A stretch of 64,000 nucleotides of DNA from Acanthosepion pharaonis (GCA_903632075.3 CAHIKZ030001197.1:483501-547500), one strand, 5' to 3'; counted from the first letter of the stretch, positions 13,088 to 24,300 are shown. The notes: generated from the letters alone by a model not told the origin. A program made the numbers and translations.

Positions 13088-13147
<60 letters not shown>
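12197..13147. repeat. (TA)n tract grading into an AT-rich higher-order satellite
   Basis: 12197-12283 is pure TA. 12284-13080 is built from recurring ATAATCATACATATATAT and ATTTATACATATATAT phrases with variable spacing, including a near-perfect local triplication at about 12770-12930 (ATAATCATACAAATACATAT repeated). It ends in pure TA to 13147. This is a microsatellite that has acquired longer repeat units. Confidence 0.9.
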
Positions 13148-13150
<3 letters not shown>

Positions 13151-13539
13151 ATGCTGTATATTAGGAAAGATATAGGGCATGCCTATCTTTTTCAACTACA
13201 TTGGTAGCAAATCTTATCTACTGGAAGATTTCCTACCGATTAGAACATTTTGCGCTGCTATAAAAGTGTAATAAAGTGGTAAAAAATTTTGTCAGAGAAA
13301 ATCGTTTTGCCTCGAAGGAAATCATTTATAAAGGTGAAGCGGAAACGGAGCAATTTTCTATTGCAGCATTCAATAATATGGCAGTCGATCGATTATCGAT
13401 AACATCATTTTTCTATGAGAGGGAGATAGCTGTATGGACGATTGTTTTGGCGGAATGAGAGCATCGTAGGCAGTTGTTGTGGGGGAGTGTCGTCAATAAT
13501 AATGAACGACTAGATTCATAATTATCTAAGATTGGGTAC

Positions 13540-13540
<1 letters not shown>

Positions 13541-13612
<72 letters not shown>
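13541..13612. repeat. (CT)n followed by (TA)n
   Basis: CTCTCT with TTT interruptions to about 13586, then TA dinucleotides to 13612. Confidence 0.95.
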
Positions 13613-13616
<4 letters not shown>

Positions 13617-13717
13617 AATACAGCTCTTATGAGAAAGGATCAATAATATATCTAACTACAAATTGAACATGTTTCTTCTAAAAAGGAAATTTTTGTCTTT
13701 CTAAATCTATCACACAC

Positions 13718-13719
<2 letters not shown>

Positions 13720-13810
<91 letters not shown>

Positions 13811-13845
13811 TTATATATATATATAGAGAGAGAGAGAGAGAACGG
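13720..13845. repeat. (TA)n followed by (GA)n
   Basis: TA dinucleotides to about 13806, a short ATGTATTTATA break, then TA and GAGAGA to about 13842. It is the mirror order of 13541-13612 (CT then TA), so the two may form a loose inverted pair. Confidence 0.9.
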
Positions 13846-13849
13846 AGAG

Positions 13850-15180
13850 AATGTGAGAGAAAGCAATTATCAGACTTTGGACAAAAGAATCGTGCAGATA
13901 ATGTAATACGTTTGGAATCGAGAAATTGGTGAACTGTGTTCGAATTCTGGTCGAGTTTTTTGCTTTTGCTTATGCACAAATAACATTGGGAAATGTGTGA
14001 ATCCTTCTGCTCCCTGTAGCTATGGATTAAATATCAGAGTAGGCTCTCTAGCAGGGCTTTCAACCAGTCTAGAAGAATGATGAAGCTCATAATCTAAAAG
14101 CATGGATTATTGTGTTCACATTAACTGCGATGTTGAGTTGTTAACTCCATTATCGAGACTGCAGTCGCTGAGATACGTTGGTAAGTCGATAAGGTAGCTT
14201 TGATACATTGTTTTTTGCAAATGTCGATTTAACCAAATCTTCTCGTAAAATATTGTTGTTTGCTAAGGAAAAGACTTTATATACGTCTATAGCAGTGGTT
14301 CGCGCCCGGGCACACTAATAAACACTGGAAGGTAGCCAGGTGCGCACTAAGTTAACAGAAGAGTAAATTATTAATTATTTTTATATCTAAAAGAAATCTT
14401 TATTTTTTCAAAAAGATAAGGCACCAATTCCATGACTTCTTTAAGAAGGAGTGAATAATCCTTTCCCTTTTGCCTTCCACGACGGATTTAAATCAGTATC
14501 CCTTTAAATTAAATCTGTACCGCTTAAATAGACGATGCAATGTTTTAAAAATAAATACTTATTTCAGGATAATTCTTTAAAGATTTTATTAGTGGTACAA
14601 AACTTAATGATCGCCATAAATACACAAAATTTGTATTTATTACCACTCATGATAAAGAAAGGAAAAAAAAAAGAAAGAAAAACGAGCTAGCTAACCGGGT
14701 TCGAACCCCGATCAACGGAGCTAAATCGAGGTTAATAAATATATAATTATCAATAAAACAAAGGACAATATGTAAGAAAGGAAAAAAAATTCTTAAATGG
14801 AAAGTAATTGGAGTTCCAATGCAAAATATTCTATATACATAACGAAGGTCTCAATGACAAAATATATATGGTCTCCAATATTTTCAAGTGGTAACTTGAG
14901 TTGCACTTACTAAGGATTGGAAACGAATCCACAATGAAATTAACGGGACAATTATGGTTATTTATTTCAATGACATGGTCAACACTAAAAAAAAAAATCA
15001 CAAAATTGCGAAGCTTAGCAAATGTATCCGAAATTCAAGGTAAGTTTGATTTACCTGTGAAAAGTGTTAGAAAAAAACTAGAACATATTTATTGCTTGAA
15101 TTGAAACAATTGCGAAGAGAATAACCTAGAACATATATTGGAAATGAACTACCTATATACGGATAAAAAAATGAATGCAG
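13850..15180. other. unassigned AT-rich DNA with an isolated B-box-like site
   Basis: A perfect GGGTTCGAACCCC (B box / T-arm-like, self-complementary) lies at about 14697-14710, but no A box or foldable tRNA could be placed around it. Otherwise there are A-rich stretches and no recognisable frame. Confidence 0.35.
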
Positions 15181-15184
15181 TAAA

Positions 15185-15275
15185 TACACAAAAATAGAAA
15201 GGGGCGTAAGACAAGGATGTGTCTTCTCGCCAGACCTATTTAAAATTTACAATGAAGCAATCATAAGATCGGTTG
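15185..15275 (+). pseudogene. short LINE reverse-transcriptase fragment (motif B)
   Basis: Translation IERGVRQGCVFSPDLFKIYN.AIIRS matches the RT palm motif (GVRQGC.fSP.LFn.Y). No flanking RT motifs are in frame, so this is a small remnant, different from group A. Confidence 0.7.
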
Positions 15276-15559
15276 ATTTATTTTCTTTAGCGTCATATCA
15301 TCCTCTATAGGTTATCTAATGCCAAAATGTAAATATTTTGAACACAATTTTATGCCTTCAAATACAGATAAATGTATGTTCTGTTATAAAAAAATGCTTA
15401 AATTTTGGTCTAAGCAGCCACGTGAAAAAGAATATTGTCACTTGTCATGCTTATATCTCTCTGAATTTCATTTTTTAATCATTTTATTTTATTTACTTAT
15501 TGTTGTAGCATAGCTACGGACGAAAATGGGTATGTCCCCATTGACATAAACACAGTAGT

Positions 15560-15900
15560 TAATACTGTATGTTAGTCTGCAGTCGAAGATTCGTCTCCAG
15601 TTCTGCTGGTCAAACTCTCTGCCTCCGAGCAGAGAGGATCCCCAGATGAGGCTATGTCGAATGGCAGAGTCTCGTCTGGGGAAACGGCTACCCGAACCCG
15701 TTTTATACGGAGTCTATGGGGAATTTTTGGTCGAGCCTTTGAGCTTGGATAACCCACATTAAATTCGGCCTTGTGCCGTATCTGACGACGTTGAATGATT
15801 GGCAGATATTCCTGCAGTTGGAGATTCATTGTAGAATTCACTTGACTCACTTCTAGCAGTTGACTACTTCTACGCGCCTCTGGCGAATCTTATATGTGTT
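15560..15900 (+). repeat. GC-palindrome family, copy with extended 3' part
   Basis: Same landmarks as 1925-2180, preceded by ACAGTAGTTAATACTGTATGT and followed by a GATTCATTGTAGAATTCACT..GTTGACTACTTCTACGCG segment that also follows the copy at 24.0 kb. These two therefore define the longer form of the repeat. Confidence 0.7.
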
Positions 15901-16290
15901 GTTCTTGTCCTAAGTATTATCGTTCATTACCAACCTTCGTTTGATTAATCTATTCAGTAACCTTCTCTAGGTTACAACTCTTATTTCTTTCTCTCCCCAC
16001 AAAATGTATGTATAAGTTTTCCTCGGCACTAAGTTTTTTTTTGTGTTTTTTCCATTTTAATTGAATTGGATTTATTTTACACTCTTTGAAAACTTTCATT
16101 GGTGATTTCTCTGTCTCATGGAAGTATAGGGCACTATTTTTAAACGTGATTCACGGGCGATAGAGTATTTTTTACCACAAGAAGTGAATGTTGGCCCATG
16201 GCTATCTTAGCACTGTCACACTCCAACTCCGACGGTCTAAGCTTTGCTGACAAAGTTAACCTGTCCAGTGGTTTCGAAAAGTTCCTCCAA

Positions 16291-16540
16291 TCTTATATAT
16301 TTATTTCTTTTTATTTTAATTTTAATCAGTGTTTTTATTAACGTAGCAATTTTTTTTGTTTATATCGCTCCCGCCAAAATAATAGTTAAAATAAACCACA
16401 ACAATCAACCCTAAAATTGAATAAATAGCTTTATCTTCCCAAACCAAAACAAAACTATTAAATAACCGATATAAACAAAAAAAGTTTTACTACGTTAATA
16501 AAAATACTAATTAAAATAAAAAATAGATATATAAGATAAG
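16291..16540. mobile_element. foldback (MITE-like) element 1
   Basis: 16291-16367 and 16467-16540 are inverted copies (TCTTATATAT..TTATTAACGTAG..TTTATATCG against CGATATAAAC..CTACGTTAATAA..ATATATAAGATA) around a 99-nt loop rich in CAA and CCC. No open frame, so it would be non-autonomous. The superfamily cannot be named from the ends. Confidence 0.7.
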
Positions 16541-16660
16541 AAATAAAAATTAAAAATTAAAAAAATATAATGACAAGCAAAATAATTTAACCCAAATAAA
16601 TAAATAAACGACTTCCGTTAAAATAACCGCCTAAATAGACTATCCACAATGCACCACTGA

Positions 16661-16691
<31 letters not shown>

Positions 16692-16698
<7 letters not shown>

Positions 16699-17076
16699 AT
16701 TAATTGATTTAAAATATGGTTATTATGTTTCAAAAATAGAAGCTAAAACCCCTAATTTTATTTTTGCAAATAAATTAAAAGCATTAGTTCCATTTCATCT
16801 TCAAGCGAATTTTGGAGTAAAAAAATTGAACACGGGGTGTCTAGATTTATTTGAGTAGAATATTCTGTAACCATGGAAACGTGATTTTAGCTGTGTATTT
16901 AAAACCCGGTAAATTTTAAAAGTTACTCCAAAATTCGCTTGAAGATGAAATGGAACTAATGCTTTTTAATTTATTTGCAAAAAATAAAATTAGGGGTTTT
17001 AGCTTCTATTTTTGAAACATGGTTGGAACTGTGTAGCAAAAAAATAACCATATTTTAAATCAATTAATTTATAATA
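16692..17076. mobile_element. foldback (MITE-like) element 2
   Basis: Arms of about 130 and 154 bp (16692-16820 and 16923-17076) are near-perfect reverse complements around a 102-nt spacer. The right arm has an extra block of about 22 nt (GGTTGGAACTGTGTAGCA) near 17020-17040 that the left lacks. A short (TA)n tract (16663-16691) touches the left end. No coding potential. Confidence 0.8.
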
Positions 17077-17171
17077 TTAATGCTCTGTAAATTTACATTG
17101 AGCACTATTTTTAAAAATAAAATATCTATAAGAACACCGGATTTTATATCTTACTGTTCTTTCTTTTTTTA

Positions 17172-17226
<55 letters not shown>
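17172..17226. repeat. (TA)n microsatellite
   Basis: Pure TA after a TTTATATT lead. Confidence 0.95.
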
Positions 17227-17231
<5 letters not shown>

Positions 17232-17384
17232 GAAAAAATAACAGCACTCGTGGCCTGACGATTGCGTCCAGCATGAAACAGACTGTTGACTTTTAATGTT
17301 CATTTTTATATTTACACACGCTCAATCTCTGATATTGATCACTTCATCTCATTAATATAGCACACCTTAAGACTATATTTCTTC

Positions 17385-17387
<3 letters not shown>

Positions 17388-17424
<37 letters not shown>
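17388..17424. repeat. (TA)n microsatellite
   Basis: Pure TA. The roughly 400 bp that follow to 17830 are A-rich with no recognisable signal. Confidence 0.95.
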
Positions 17425-17428
<4 letters not shown>

Positions 17429-17832
17429 GTGTCATAAACTATGATAGCTAATGCATTGAAATATATAACATAGCAGTGATAAAAAACGTCCTAAACAGAA
17501 CACATCTACATTCTTCCCAGACAATATTTTTGTGTGAACTCAAACACATAAAACAAACAACAATAATTTCACTAACTACTTTACCGATAAACAAATAAAA
17601 GTATTCTGACAAAAATATATATCCCACCTATACTAAAAATGCAATACAAGAAAACATCAACATGTCTTAATGAAACCAGATACACAATAATTACATACAG
17701 GACGAATTATTAAACACCATATTCAACCATAAATTCTGGTAAACAGGTAAAAGTCATATTATAAAAAATGGAATACCGCCAATCTAGTCGTCACTAATCA
17801 AAACAACATTATTAAATCTAAACTAGCAGCAA

Positions 17833-17835
<3 letters not shown>

Positions 17836-17911
<76 letters not shown>
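17836..17911. repeat. (TA)n-(TG)n compound microsatellite
   Basis: TA to 17879, then TG to 17911. It abuts the end of the inverted hammerhead-bearing repeat. Confidence 0.95.
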
Positions 17912-17913
<2 letters not shown>

Positions 17914-17994
17914 TAGAAATTATTACGAGGATTTGCGATAATCATAATTAAGTAATTCATCGAGTCGAAAAGAAACTTCAACAGAATGCAGAAA

Positions 17995-18042
17995 ACACTG
18001 GCCGGCCGTTTCGTCCTATATTTGGGACTCATCAACAGTACG
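17995..18042 (-). ncRNA. hammerhead-ribozyme-like motif, copy A
   Basis: On the minus strand: stem I strand UACUG, UUGAUGA, a stem II with GUCC/GGAC fully paired around CAAAUAUA, GAAA, palindromic CGGCCG (stem III) and stem I strand CAGUGU. This is a type I layout with a minimal stem III. Two defects: the first core base is U instead of C (CUGAUGA box), and the cleavage-site U is G (GGC instead of GUC). Stem II and its loop closely resemble the schistosome hammerhead as I remember it. Confidence 0.7.
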
Positions 18043-18341
18043 CATCCACTACCGAGAATTGAAACCCGTACCGTTACATTATCAGGCAAAACATCATGCC
18101 AACTGTACCAACGGTGACAAAGAGGTAACGAATTAGACTCTATATAGTGCCGCTCGATCACATATTCCGTAGTGGAACTCATCGGAGTTTCCTTTGCCCA
18201 CAGGACTGTGCCCCCACAAGCCACGACTACTATCCCCAAGCCGATCCATTCAGGGCATTAGAAGCCGGTTCAGGCAAGGATATTCAAGTGATAGAAATTA
18301 TTAGGAGGATTTGGGATAATCATAATTAAGTAATTGGATGC

Positions 18342-18388
18342 GCACTGCTGATGAGTCCCAAATATAGAACGAAGCGGCCGTCCGGTGC
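18342..18388 (+). ncRNA. hammerhead-ribozyme-like motif, copy B
   Basis: GCACUG (stem I), canonical CUGAUGA, a GUCC/GAAC stem II with one mismatch, GAAG in place of GAAA, CGGCCG palindrome (stem III), UC at the cleavage site, then CGGUGC, which pairs over six positions with GCACUG (one G-U). It keeps the features copy A has lost and has lost others. Inverted relative to copy A. Confidence 0.7.
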
Positions 18389-18569
18389 TTTATGTATTCT
18401 GTGGAGGTTTCTTCTAGAATCAATGAATTACTTAATTATGATATATATATATGTATGCTTTTCATAGACGCTGTCTTCGTTCAATATGCGGTTATACATG
18501 GCTGGACAAAATCTTTAACCCTGTTATTTTCATCAAATGTGGCGTCGTGGTATCGAATCTTTTCTGATG

Positions 18570-18840
18570 CAGTCATATTTTCAGATGGGCTGGGCATGTC
18601 ATCAGAATGAGTAATGATCGGATACTGAATATCCTCATGTATAGCCAACTTTTTTCATGGTAAGCGTAATGTAGGCCGTCCTTGTTTATGCTTCAATGAC
18701 AAACCTAAATACAATTTAAATACTGCAAACGTCCCTATCCTGCTACCAAGGTATGACTAACTTTGAAAAGAATCGTCTCAACCATCTGAGAGAATTAAGA
18801 ACCAACACTAAATCTTGGGTTAATGACGGTTAACACTTCA
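18570..18840 (+). pseudogene. LINE C-terminal fragment (group B)
   Basis: Translation RWAGHVIRMSNDRILNILMY then GKRNVGRPCLCFNDK and later a SQPSERIKNQH-like step match the C-terminal tail of non-LTR elements of the RW.GH..RM type. Stops and a frameshift break it. No RT upstream. Confidence 0.7.
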
Positions 18841-18849
18841 GCCTGTCCC

Positions 18850-20400
18850 TCGAGTGGATTGGTTTGCTAATCCCGTGCAGGATTGTTGTCTCATACGAGA
18901 CATAAACATAAAAAATGAACTGAAAGACATTCATAGGTCGAAAACGACGGGAGAGTCCATTATTTTTATTATTATATATATTAATAAATTCATGAAACCT
19001 TCAATAAGTACTTAGCTTTAGAGTCAATATAGTTTTAAATCCAAGATTAGACATGTGTAAGATTTCTTTTCGGAGTGAGATAAAAAATGTCCTGATGTTA
19101 TTATTAAAATAACGACCTATGATTATTAGGAAAATTAACAACGGTATTATTTACAAATGTTGTTTTGGGGTCGTATATATCTTATTAATATCAAAAGGGT
19201 TAAAAAAAACTATTGCTGTTATTAAACCAGGAAATCATGTTGGATTAATCAGAACCTGCTTAGTAGTTGAGGTAATAGTATTATATAGGTCCAGATAAGA
19301 TCTATGATTTCGGATATTAACATTCAAGACAAGTCTTCTGCATTTGGTGCAATCTAATCGTCAATCTTGTTTACGCGAAGAAGCTGAACGTAACTATTAT
19401 CTACATTTTACTATAGAAAACACTTCATTAATGATTTCACACGACAAGGATTCTTCAGAGTTTAAGAAAGGAATATTTATTTTTACTATTTTTACTTGAC
19501 TGACATTGATTTTTATACAACACTTTTAAAGAAGACATTCTGAAGGAAATGAAGTTAGCGACGTGCTACGGTCGCTGGACCAATAATAATCGACTTGAAA
19601 CACGATTTAAGGAACTGGGCGTTAAATAAGTTTGGCCTAGTTCCTCAATTTGTAGAATTCTCCGTGTTTACTTAGTTTGAGTTAATAAGCAGAGCAAAGG
19701 AAACGGTACGGTAAACTTATTCACATCACAGAAGTAGATGAAATTGAAATAAATTTGAACGACTTGCTGATGAGCCGAATTAGACACTTATTTTATAAGT
19801 GCACGGAGAAGCAGAGGTGTATGTCAGGGGTTGATTAGAGGCTAGAAGAACGCCTAATTCGGATTATGTGGGGAACAATGGAGCGTGATTCATAGCACGA
19901 ACTCAGGAGGAGGAAGTGAAACGAAAGAAAAATAAAAATAAAAAGAGAATGAAGAAGAAAAAAAGAGAAAGATAAAAGAGAAATCAGAGAGAAATGAGAA
20001 AAAGCAAAACGGATTGGAGAAATGGAAACGTTAAAGGACAATAATAATAATAATGATAAAATGCCAGGATGCTACAAGAGACATGGCTCACCTAGTTTCT
20101 GACCTTGATTGAAGGCGTTAACATGTACATGTTTTGTCTCGGTGAATTTGACGCTGGCATATTGTGAATATCTGTGCATGGGGAGCAGTAGTAGGGAACA
20201 TATTGACCTGGTATTGATAGTATGTTTCTATTAAAATTTAGAAGGATAAAACAGCTAAGTATGCTTAGAATTAACACCTAGATATTTGAGAACAACGTCA
20301 ACCAGAGACTGTGTGAGCGGACTTGAACCAAACCTGCAAGTTTATGGGTTGCTTTTGTTAAAAACTGTTCACTGTCGCACACAATTGGCTAAAATATATG
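18850..20400. other. unassigned intergenic DNA
   Basis: Nothing recognisable. A purine-rich tract lies at about 19900-20060, and the open frames over it are composition artefacts. Confidence 0.4.
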
Positions 20401-20429
20401 TGCCTATGATACTTGCATGAGACTGGTTT

Positions 20430-20684
20430 TCATTTCACCCCAAGCAAGGCTATAAAGCCTCTAAGACGCATGAGGTTACTGACTGTTAGAGAATATGAGA
20501 AAAATATACTATTAAGTATAGAGGACAATAAAAGAGCAAGAAGACAGAAGATAACGATTGATTTAAATTTTTTTAAATCAAAGTTGACTGGGAAACAAGA
20601 AGCCGAAAGAGAGTTCCACAAGCGAGAAGTGCAATAAAAGAAATCTATTAGCATAGAATTTAAGGCTATATCTGGCCATTTCAA
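20430..20684 (-). pseudogene. LINE C-terminal fragment (group D, LWNSL motif)
   Basis: The minus-strand frame reads YCTSRLWNSLSASCFPVNFD followed by LKKFKS, the conserved C-terminus of LINE proteins with a T(S/A)RLWNSLP..FP motif. The same motif is at 37.3 kb on the plus strand. The flanking 20630-20860 is similar in sequence to 37620-37800, so the same wider repeat surrounds both. Confidence 0.75.
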
Positions 20685-20869
20685 CTGTAAAATGATGAGA
20701 ACATTTCCGCCAATGTACTACCGCGCTTAAATTCATTAAGTCTAGGTACCATAGTAGAAAGTTCATCTGAAAAATTACGATGAAATTATTTATGGAAAAG
20801 GTACGCAGAAACTAACTTACGGCGGTGGGAAAGGGACTGAAGCCGAGATGCCAGGTCAGGACCTATAAC

Positions 20870-21070
20870 ATTGCAGATTCTCTTTTAGATCTCATCAAGA
20901 ATTTCTAAATATATAGAAGCACTAGACCAGATTTGGCTTCACTATTCAAAGCAATGACGAATGGTAGACTTATAAATATGTAAAATGCATTCTGGCGATA
21001 TAGATTCTGGAGGACTTAGTGAAGCAACATTCTTAGCTGCAGTCTTAGCAATTGATTCATTATAGTTTGT
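20870..21070 (+). repeat. dispersed repeat, second copy of the 11.9 kb family
   Basis: See landmarks at 11857-12060. It ends TCTTAGCAATTGATTCATTATAG, which resembles the end of the other copy. Confidence 0.5.
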
Positions 21071-21129
21071 TTTACCTTGGGTATATTGGGTTTTCTATAT
21101 TTATACACCAGCGTCACATTTTAACGTGA

Positions 21130-21615
21130 TACACTGTCATTCAATAATGATAACAATACCAGTCATATTGTATCAAAATGCAAGTGTATTGCTCAGAATA
21201 ATTAGAAGTTTATATGATAATGTTGCTGTTGTTCACAAATACGGGGTTGAATGTAGCAACAAATATTATGACCATGTGATCACCAAGGAAAAGAAACTAC
21301 TGGCGAATAAACAACTTTCGAGAAAAATAAATAAGATATAATCCTACTGGATAAACAGAAAAAAGACTTGTTATGTGACAGAAGAGTTCTGTCAATTTTA
21401 CATAAGAATAGAACACAACGAAAAGAATATTGAAAACTACAATGATTTAAAAAGATGGGATTCTGAAAGTTTGCTAAAGACTAGCAAAGAAAAATAATTG
21501 CAGTACCAGTGGTCAGTGGAGCACTGGAATGTTAGACAAAGAACAATCGAGAAAATCTTGCAGGTATTGGATTTTGATTTGGAAACAACGCAATTCCTAC
21601 ATGCTATACTGCACG

Positions 21616-21648
<33 letters not shown>

Positions 21649-21655
21649 AAATGTC
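21130..21655 (+). pseudogene. LINE C-terminal fragment with microsatellite tail (group C)
   Basis: Translation in pieces: YDNVAVVHKYGVECSNKYYDHV, then IENYNDLKRWDSESLL, and VLDFDLETTQFLHAILHG followed directly by (ATA)n at about 21620-21648. The order matches the endonuclease-like C-terminus I know from a LINE group with KYGLE...W.., ENY.DLKRE and LGTARI motifs, and elements of this sort end in short simple repeats. Frames are broken. Confidence 0.7.
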
Positions 21656-21994
21656 ATGTTTGATAAAAAAAGTAGGAAAACTGTAAATGTAAACTGTGTA
21701 TAAAGATAAGACGGAAAGTTTGGCAGCAATGGAGAGAAAAGGTGATTCCTTGTTCAATTCCAACTGCAAACTTTTATTTTCTAATACGATTTTTTTCTAA
21801 TGTAAAACCCGAGAGGGACCCAATGTATAAGATTACATTCAAATGGTATTGCTGACTGAAGTATGTTGTATGAACAAAAGAAAAGACGTTACGAAGCGTA
21901 TATAATGAATACAAAAAAAGAATGATGTCAGTTGACACTTGAAATAAAAAAGGTCAGTATTGGAATGTTCATAGAAGCAGCCACTATGCTGGTA

Positions 21995-22200
21995 TTTCTT
22001 GGGAAATGGTTATCTGAATGAGGTTTTTTTAAATTTCGAACACGTAGGATTTGACTCTATAGAAATGGCATAGGAGTGTCCTTGTTGTAAAGATCGGAAC
22101 TGGTGGAACTTAGGAATATTGTTCACCTGAATATTTGCCACGGAAATATCAACTGAGTAGCAATGGGCTTGAAGCGTTGCATTTATAGGAAAGAATTACA
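21995..22200 (+). repeat. dispersed repeat, second copy of the 5.98 kb family
   Basis: Shares GGGAAATGGTTATC, TTTAAATTTCGAACACG and AGATCGGAACTGGTGGAAC with the other copies. Confidence 0.5.
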
Positions 22201-22371
22201 GTGTGGAATATAAGTCTTCGCCCCCAAGATCGAGTAAACGAAATCATCTGCAACTTTGAGCGTCTAATTGATTATCCAGTCTTGGCTAGAAAACCAAATC
22301 TGGGAGACGTAATAATAAAAAAGAAAAGTGTCAGTGAATTATTGTTGCAGCACACTACAAAGCAGGCTTCC

Positions 22372-22670
22372 TGGGTAAGACGATAAACTGCATCCCGCAG
22401 CAAGGCCTCTGATCAAGACGTTTTGAGGAGCGTGGAACCACCTCTTAATTACTAATGTTCCCATGTCCACCTTGACCCGGGGCGGTAGCATCTGTTGGCT
22501 CCCAGCTATGGCTAAATAGTTAACTTCCAAACTTAGGCCAAAACACTATGAAAGTGAAAGCGTAAAAATAGGTTTTAATACCATCAATACATTTTGGTAA
22601 AACATTATTACCAACAATGCATTTTTGAAAAAAAAATATTACCAGCAATAGATAACTGTTATGGGATCTT
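22372..22670 (+). repeat. R30 dispersed repeat, copy 1
   Basis: Order: one GACGATAAACTGCATCC unit, AGCAAGGCCTCTGATCA, TTTTGAGGAGCGTGGAACC, ACCTCTTAATT, CAGCTATGG..AAATAGTTAAC, AAACACTATGAAAGTG, TAAAAATAGGTTTTAATACC, then two or three diverged ATTACCAGCAATACATTTTTG units. The full form of this family has two separate tandem-repeat zones. Class unknown. Confidence 0.75.
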
Positions 22671-22769
22671 ACCCATAATAGTAATAATGGACTATTCCAT
22701 ACTTAATAAATGGACTATTCCATACTTAATAAATACTGCACCTCAGGAGTAGGCAAGGAGTCTGTCGTT

Positions 22770-22995
22770 CACTTCTGAACCGACAGTTCGGTTGAAATCT
22801 CTGCCTTCGGGCGGAGAGGAACCCGAACGAGGCTACGCCGAAGGGCGGAGTCTCGTTCGGGGAGGTAAACCGGCCCTGAGGCCGTTTATACGGGTTCAAT
22901 GGGCATATTTTTGGGCCGAGACCACGGGTTCGGAGAACCCACAATAAATAACCGACATTCTGTCACATGTTGCCCCAGTGGGGGGGGTGACTGAA
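22770..22995 (+). repeat. GC-palindrome family copy
   Basis: Hairpin TCTGCCTTCGGGCGGAGAGG, GGAGTCTCGTTCGGGGAGG, CCGTTTATACGGGTTC and an ACCACGGGTTCGG segment. First of a tandem pair. Confidence 0.7.
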
Positions 22996-23024
22996 TATCG
23001 TCAGACGTTCAAGTCTTGACAGGC

Positions 23025-23240
23025 TGAGCGGTTAAACTCTTTGCCTTCGGGCGGGGAGGAACCCGAAGGAGGCTACACCGAAGGGCGGAGTCTCTTTCGG
23101 GGAGGTAAACCGACCCTGAACCCGTTTATACTGGTTCAGTGGGCATATTTTTAGTCGAGCCCACGGGCTCGGAGATCCCACGTTAAACCGGCCTTGTGCC
23201 ACATGATGCCCACGTGGTGGGGGGTGACTAAATATAGTCA
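23025..23240 (+). repeat. GC-palindrome family copy, tandem with the previous one
   Basis: Repeats the same landmarks (TTTGCCTTCGGGCGGGGAGG, AGTCTCTTTCGGGGAGG, CCCACGGGCTCGG, GGCCTTGTGCCACATGATG). The two copies are about 255 bp apart, as in the pair at 1.9-2.4 kb. Confidence 0.7.
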
Positions 23241-23509
23241 GTAGTTCAAGTCGAGTCAAGAGTCGAGTCAGAGGCAGTCCGAAACAGAGTCGCTTTTCAG
23301 ACAATTACTGCAAGACATTGGAATAGTGATACTGGTCGAGACTACATTGTTCTCTCTACTAAACCTGATTGTTCATACTAACACTTGTACTTCTCTGTAT
23401 ATATTCCTGTTTGTAATATATCTGTGTTATTCCATACTTGTGTTTGAGTTCTTCTTTATTGCTTCTACCTTGGACTATCACTGTGGTACAAGGAACCGGA
23501 CCATAACAA

Positions 23510-23562
23510 TAACCCATTGAGTTTGATATGCCGGAAAAGAAAATAAATCAAACCAAACCAAA
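23510..23562 (+). repeat. R30 terminal fragment
   Basis: ACCCATTGAGTTTGATATGCC followed by AAATCAAACCAAACCAAA is the 3' end of R30, seen in reverse at 29.6 and 41.0 kb. Confidence 0.6.
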
Positions 23563-23564
23563 GT

Positions 23565-23860
23565 AGGTATGAAAGAAAGCACAAATATCGAAACCTTGTC
23601 AGAGAGATGGGAAGGTGCGGAATATGAAGGTAACAGTCGTGAAAGCTGTCAAGAGAACAATAGAAACGGTACTCAAAGACTGGATGATATTAAAATTAGG
23701 AGAAGAGTTGGAACCATCCAAAAGACGGCATTATTGGAAAAAAAATACTGAGGCAGGTGCTGGAGAAATTAGAAGAAAAGCTGTCAGTGAACCTCCAGTG
23801 TAATCAGCCAGTTATTAGTTGGGTGCAGTCACAGAGTGAATAATAATAATGAGAAGACGA
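23565..23860 (+). pseudogene. LINE C-terminal fragment with simple-repeat tail (group C)
   Basis: Translation MRNMKVTVVKAVKRTIETVLKDWM, then LGEELEPSKRRHYW in shifting frames, and it ends near a short (AAT)n at 23838-23850. The pattern follows the last part of the same C-terminus as 21.1-21.6 kb and 26.6-26.8 kb, ahead of its simple-repeat tail. Heavily broken. Confidence 0.55.
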
Positions 23861-23949
23861 AACAGGCATTAATGACGAAGAGAAGAAGAGACAAAAGAAG
23901 AATTTCAAAGACAGAGAACAGCGTAATTGTTGTACAATACCTATGGGCG

Positions 23950-24300
23950 ATAATTGGTACATCCCCATTCCCATAAATACAGTAGTAAATACTGTATGTT
24001 GGTCTGCAGTTGGAGATTCGTCTCTAGCTGTGCTGGCCAAACTCTCTGCGTCCGGGCACAGAGGATCTCCAGACGAGGCTATGTCAAAGGGTAGAGTCTC
24101 ATCTCGGGGAAACAGCTACCCGACCCCGTTTTACACGGGGTCTACGGGGAATTTTTGGCTGAGCCTACGGGATCAGATAACCCACATTTAATTCTGCCGC
24201 ACCAGCCGATTGGTAGATATCCTGCAGTTGGAGATTCATTGTGGAATTCACTTGACTCACTTCTAGCAGTTGACTACTTCTACGCGCCGCTGGCGAATCT
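23950..24300 (+). repeat. GC-palindrome family, long form
   Basis: Same start (ACAGTAGTAAATACTGTATGT) and same extension (GATTCATTGTGGAATTCACT..ACTTCTACGCGCC) as the 15.6 kb copy, with the hairpin core between. Confidence 0.75.

Larger units (their letters stand above)
17912..18445. mobile_element. inverted copies of a hammerhead-bearing retroposon
   Basis: One copy runs on the minus strand (about 18060 to 17912). A second runs on the plus strand (about 18335 to 18445), preceded at 18290-18332 by the end of a further minus-strand copy. They share the body after the ribozyme: TTCTG, AGTTTCTT/GGTTTCTT, then ATGAATTACTTAATTATGAT and, in the longer copies, AATAATTTCTATCA. The interior 18065-18285 is unassigned. 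The architecture recalls the small hammerhead-containing retroposons known from schistosomes and PLE termini. Confidence 0.65.

Noticed and set aside
14697..14710. tRNA gene suggested by a perfect TTCGAA T-arm
   Set aside because: No A box or acceptor pairing at the right distance on either strand; the site is self-complementary by chance.
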